From Rhodoferax sp. UBA4409 (GTDB lineage: Bacteria; Pseudomonadota; Gammaproteobacteria; Burkholderiales; Burkholderiaceae_C): a DNA stretch of 10,439 bases. The stretch is from contig DGQR01000028.1 in NCBI GenBank assembly GCA_002390825.1, forward strand, positions 799-11,237, given 5' to 3'. Positions 7,364 through 10,439 of the stretch are shown here, piece by piece (within the stretch, counting starts at the first letter, position 1; each line of letters starts with the position of its first letter). Under the pieces are notes generated by a model. It searched no databases. It was not told where the DNA came from and was given only the letters and a program-made list of their open reading frames with translations. The position numbers and the translations under genes are program-made.

Positions 7364-9970
7364 TTATGGGGCAGGGAGTTGTATCGCCATGTCTGCCATG
7401 AGTGCCTCCGGCGGCACCGGCCTGCCGAAAAAATAGCCCTGAAAGGCATCGCACTGCATGGCCGCCAATGCGTCTCTTTGTTCCGGGGTTTCCACGCCCT
7501 CGGCGATGACGGTCAGGCCCAGGCTATGGCCGAGTGCCACCACGGTGCGGGCGATCACCGCGTCGCTCGGGTCAGTGAGCACATCCCGCACAAACGACTT
7601 GTCGATCTTGAGTTGGGACAGTGGCAAGCGCTTCAGGTAAGAAAGGGACGAGTAGCCGGTGCCGAAATCATCCAGCGAAAAGTTCACACCCAGTGCTTTG
7701 ATGTCCATCATCTTGGTGATGATGCCCTCCACATCATTGGCCAGCATGCTTTCTGTCAACTCCAGTTTCAGTTGGGTGGCGGGTGCTTGGCTGTGCAGCA
7801 AGGCCTTCTTCACGCTTTCTACAAAACCGGGTTGGGCCAGTTGTGCCGCGCTCACGTTGACGGCCAGGGTCCAGTGGGCCGTGGCGGGGTTGCGGCTCCA
7901 AGCCGCCAACTGTTGGCACGCAGAGTCCAACACCCAGTAACCCAGGGGCAAGATCATGCCGGTTTCCTCGGCCAAGGGAATGAAGTGCGCCGGCGACACC
8001 AAACCCCTGACCCGGTGGTTCCAGCGCACCAGAGCTTCTGCCCCGGTGCAGTGGCCGCGGGCGTCAATTTGGACCTGGTAATGCAGCACAAATTCGTTCC
8101 GCTCGATACCGACTTTGATCTCCTGCGCCATCGCCGCATGGGTCGCGGCAGCGGCTTGCATCACCGGGTCGAAGAAGCGTGCTGTGTTTCTGCCGGCCGA
8201 CTTGGCCTGGTACATCGCAACGTCTGCTTTCTTGAGCAGCTCGTCGATCGTTTCGTGGTCTTCGAAAAACACCACAATCCCGATGCTGGGCGTGCTGTTG
8301 TGCAGGTGTCCGCGCATGCGGTAGGGTTGCGCCAGCAAATCCAAGATCTTGTGCGCCACAAACTCGGCATGGCTCGCCGCCTCGTTGGGGTTGGGGCTCA
8401 GGTCCTCCAGCAACACCACAAATTCATCGCCGCCCAGGCGCGCTACGCTGTCGCCCTCGCGGATACACATGCGCAAGCGGGTCGCCACTTGCTGCAAGAG
8501 CTCATCGCCCACGTCATGGCCCAAGGTGTCGTTGAGCAGCTTGAAATGGTCGAGGTCGAGAAACATCAGCGCCCCATGGCGACCGTGGCGTGCGCTGTTG
8601 ATCATGGCTTGCCGGACCCGGTCCATCAGCAGGCGCCGGTTGGGCAGATTGGTCAAGGGGTCATAAAACGCCAGTCGCCGGATTTCTTCCTCGTCGTGGC
8701 GTTGTTGGGTAATGTCCCGCAGCGTCACCACAAAGGTTTCGGGTTCTGAAAACGGGATTTTGGAGGCCGACAGGCTGATAGGCCGCAGCTCACCCCCCTT
8801 GTCGAGCCCGCCCACCTCAAAGTTGCCGCCTTGCGCGCTTTCTGCCGCATGCAGCAACTCGAGGTGCCCTTGCCCATCCGCCGGCAGCGTTGTGCCCAAA
8901 AGATCGTTCAGGTGCTGCGGTTGCTCGGTCTCCGCATCCAAGCCCATCATGCGGCATGCGGCGTTGTTAAAGGTGTGGACCTTTCCTGTGCGGTCCACAG
9001 TTACCAGTCCGTCCACCATGCTGTCCAGAATGGCTTGCCGGTACAGGCCTGCAGCCACCAGTGCACGCTGGTCCCGCTGGATTTTTCGTTCGTTTTTATC
9101 GCTCTCGATCGCCAGGCTCAACAAATAAGCACTGCGTCGCGACGCTTGCAGCTCACTGTCGGTCGGAACGCGGGGCTCCCGGTAATAGTTGGCAAAAGTG
9201 CCGAGCACCCGGCCCTTGGTCGAGCGAATCGGCATAGACCAGCAGGCCCGAAGCTGATGCCTCTCTGCCAGTTCACGGTAGTCGGTCCAGAGCGGGTCGT
9301 TGGCTATATCGGACACCACCACTTCTTCACCTATGAACGCTGCAGTCCCACAAGACCCGGTGCGGGGACCAACAGGGGTGCCATGGATGGCTTGGTTGTA
9401 TTCGACTGGCAGGCTGGGCGCTGCGCCATGCAGCAGATGCCGCTCTTCCTCATCCATCAGCAACACTGAGCCGATAGCGCCCGGAAAGATCTGCTCGAAC
9501 CGCGCAATAAATTCCGACATGATGTCCACCAGCGGCACGCTGGAGGCCAGCATTTCTAGCAGGCTTCTCTCGGCAGCGTTTTGCTGCTGCAACTGATGCT
9601 GCTCGGTGACGTCGATGCTGGTGCCCACCACAAAGGCGGGCTTGCCGGAGGGGTCAAATACTGGCGTCAGCGTTGTTTGGAGATGCCGCGCAGAGAACTC
9701 GCCCTCCAGCTTGAACAAGTCCTCTTGGGTGATGGTTCGGCCTTGTTGAAAGGCCTGCTGGTCTTGCTCGGTAAAGAAGCGGATTTGCTCCGCGTTAAAC
9801 CCGGTTTGCGGGTTCCCGTTACTCGCCGGTGCGCCCAGCTGGGTCTGCCACGCCTTGTTGACGTAAATCAGCTCTCCCACAGCGTTCTTGATGAACACCG
9901 GCTGTGGGATGGCATGCAGCAGAGCTAACAGCGCATCGTGATCCAGCGTCGCGAGTTTGGAGAAAGGCAT
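7364..9970 (-). CDS. Cytoplasmic PAS-GAF-PAS-GGDEF-EAL protein (c-di-GMP cyclase/phosphodiesterase)
   Basis: This 868-residue protein has no signal peptide or membrane segment, so it should be a soluble c-di-GMP enzyme with intracellular sensing. Order: PAS 1 (about 11-125, ending in a PAC-like GTSIDVTEQ); GAF (about 145-292, with GSCGTAAFIGEEVVVSD at 205-221); PAS 2 (about 310-422, ending TLRDITQQ); GGDEF (about 433-600); EAL (about 615-865). GGDEF is intact at 513-517 with an RxxD site at 504-507. EAL is at 645-647 with the VNVS, ELTES, DDFGTG, LKID and AEGVE motifs present. I chose ATG 9970, preceded by GGAAG; a TTG at 9979 would add three residues. It follows the chemoreceptor stop by 28 bp and precedes the solute-binding gene by 63 bp. 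Its GGDEF-EAL half closely resembles that of the protein at 3555-6206, suggesting paralogy. The ligands of PAS and GAF are unknown. Confidence 0.93.
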   Translation of the reverse strand: MPFSKLATLDHDALLALLHAIPQPVFIKNAVGELIYVNKAWQTQLGAPASNGNPQTGFNAEQIRFFTEQDQQAFQQGRTITQEDLFKLEGEFSARHLQTTLTPVFDPSGKPAFVVGTSIDVTEQHQLQQQNAAERSLLEMLASSVPLVDIMSEFIARFEQIFPGAIGSVLLMDEEERHLLHGAAPSLPVEYNQAIHGTPVGPRTGSCGTAAFIGEEVVVSDIANDPLWTDYRELAERHQLRACWSMPIRSTKGRVLGTFANYYREPRVPTDSELQASRRSAYLLSLAIESDKNERKIQRDQRALVAAGLYRQAILDSMVDGLVTVDRTGKVHTFNNAACRMMGLDAETEQPQHLNDLLGTTLPADGQGHLELLHAAESAQGGNFEVGGLDKGGELRPISLSASKIPFSEPETFVVTLRDITQQRHDEEEIRRLAFYDPLTNLPNRRLLMDRVRQAMINSARHGRHGALMFLDLDHFKLLNDTLGHDVGDELLQQVATRLRMCIREGDSVARLGGDEFVVLLEDLSPNPNEAASHAEFVAHKILDLLAQPYRMRGHLHNSTPSIGIVVFFEDHETIDELLKKADVAMYQAKSAGRNTARFFDPVMQAAAATHAAMAQEIKVGIERNEFVLHYQVQIDARGHCTGAEALVRWNHRVRGLVSPAHFIPLAEETGMILPLGYWVLDSACQQLAAWSRNPATAHWTLAVNVSAAQLAQPGFVESVKKALLHSQAPATQLKLELTESMLANDVEGIITKMMDIKALGVNFSLDDFGTGYSSLSYLKRLPLSQLKIDKSFVRDVLTDPSDAVIARTVVALGHSLGLTVIAEGVETPEQRDALAAMQCDAFQGYFFGRPVPPEALMADMAIQLPAP

Positions 9971-9998
9971 ATCTTCCAAATCATGGTGGTTTGCATCC

Positions 9999-10439
9999 CT
10001 ATGGTAGCTGGAATACCTGGATGGCCCGGGCCACTGATGCAGTGCTGTCTGTGAGCCCGTCCGCGGAGGCGGCAGACTCTTCGGCCAAAGCGGCGTTTTG
10101 TTGGGTCACGGTATCCAGCTGGGTCACCGCCTCGTTGACTTGGGCGATCCCGATAGCCTGCTCCTTGGCGGCATTGGTGATCATGTTGATGAGGTTGCCC
10201 ACTTCCTGGACCTGGGCCACCACATGGTCGATGGTTTCACCGGCACTGCGCATCTGGTTGGAGCCTTCAGAAATCTGCTCGGACGACTGGGCAATCAGCT
10301 CCCGGATTTCTTTGGCGGCTGTCGCGCTGCGCTGGGCCAATGCCCGCACCTCGCTGGCCACCACCGCAAACCCCCGGCCTTGCTCACCCGCACGGGCCGC
10401 CTCAACGGCAGCGTTCAGCGCCAGGATGTTGGTCTGGAA
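9999..10439 (-). CDS. Methyl-accepting chemotaxis protein, C-terminal signalling domain (5' end outside window)
   Basis: The frame enters from the right edge and gives 146 residues ending in TAG at 9999-10001. The first residues are the highly conserved receptor hairpin tip that contacts CheA and CheW: QTNILALNAAVEAARAGE (2-19) followed by GRGFAVVASEVRALAQRSA (21-39). The descending coiled-coil arm follows, with a likely methylation segment TQQNAALAEESAAS near fragment residues 112-125. The protein ends at VARAIQVFQLP with no NWETF-like CheR/CheB tether. The ligand-binding and membrane parts lie outside the window, so the stimulus is unknown. The GGDEF-EAL gene begins 28 bp downstream with no terminator visible, so the two may share a transcript. 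The GTG inside the signalling helix at 10364 is not a real start. Confidence 0.95.
   Translation of the reverse strand, partial: FQTNILALNAAVEAARAGEQGRGFAVVASEVRALAQRSATAAKEIRELIAQSSEQISEGSNQMRSAGETIDHVVAQVQEVGNLINMITNAAKEQAIGIAQVNEAVTQLDTVTQQNAALAEESAASADGLTDSTASVARAIQVFQLP

Noticed and set aside
7322..8749. Long plus-strand open frame (475 codons) opposite the soluble GGDEF-EAL gene
   Set aside because: It is the antisense of conserved GGDEF and EAL motifs; its translation is His/Gln/Val-rich with no recognisable domain.
9971..9979. TTG start for the soluble GGDEF-EAL protein
   Set aside because: No ribosome site precedes the TTG, whereas GGAAG precedes ATG 9970. The difference is only three residues and is not firmly settled.

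Overview
This is a GC-rich, gene-dense bacterial chromosomal segment. Codon use, the bimodular QueF, the style of the c-di-GMP proteins and an AT-rich palindromic intergenic repeat all fit Burkholderiales, most likely Comamonadaceae (Rhodoferax/Acidovorax-like). That placement is inference from sequence character, not a database match. There is no tRNA, rRNA, CRISPR array, insertion sequence or prophage gene, and no gene-free stretch longer than about 150 bases.

Left part. A secreted phytase-like (esterase-like) protein runs leftward off the window edge (1-810, minus). It is divergent from a rightward three-gene cluster: yaaA (peroxide-stress protein, 964-1737), an alpha/beta hydrolase (1765-2664) and queF (preQ0 reductase of queuosine synthesis, 2665-3510). 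The spacings are 27 bp and 0 bp, so the three are probably one transcript. The 153-bp divergent region 811-963 should hold both promoters.

Middle. The 44-bp convergent gap after queF is filled by an AT-rich palindromic repeat. The repeat runs into the 3' end of the neighbouring gene and supplies its stop codon.

Right part. Four leftward genes follow one another closely: the C-terminal end of a methyl-accepting chemotaxis protein (9999-10439), a soluble PAS-GAF-PAS-GGDEF-EAL protein (7364-9970), a periplasmic TRAP-type solute-binding protein (6206-7300) and a membrane-anchored periplasmic-sensor-PAS-GGDEF-EAL protein (3555-6206). The last two overlap by one base (TGATG). Both GGDEF-EAL proteins keep the GGDEF signature, an RxxD inhibitory site and the EAL catalytic residues, so each could make or destroy c-di-GMP.

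The most interesting point is the coupled pair of an orphan TRAP solute-binding protein and a transmembrane c-di-GMP enzyme. No TRAP permease is visible in the window. The arrangement resembles the Vibrio NspS-MbaA logic, in which a periplasmic binding protein reports its ligand to a GGDEF-EAL receptor, but with a different binding-protein family. With the chemoreceptor and a second GGDEF-EAL protein upstream, the block looks like a signalling cluster that senses an extracellular compound and sets c-di-GMP level and motility behaviour.
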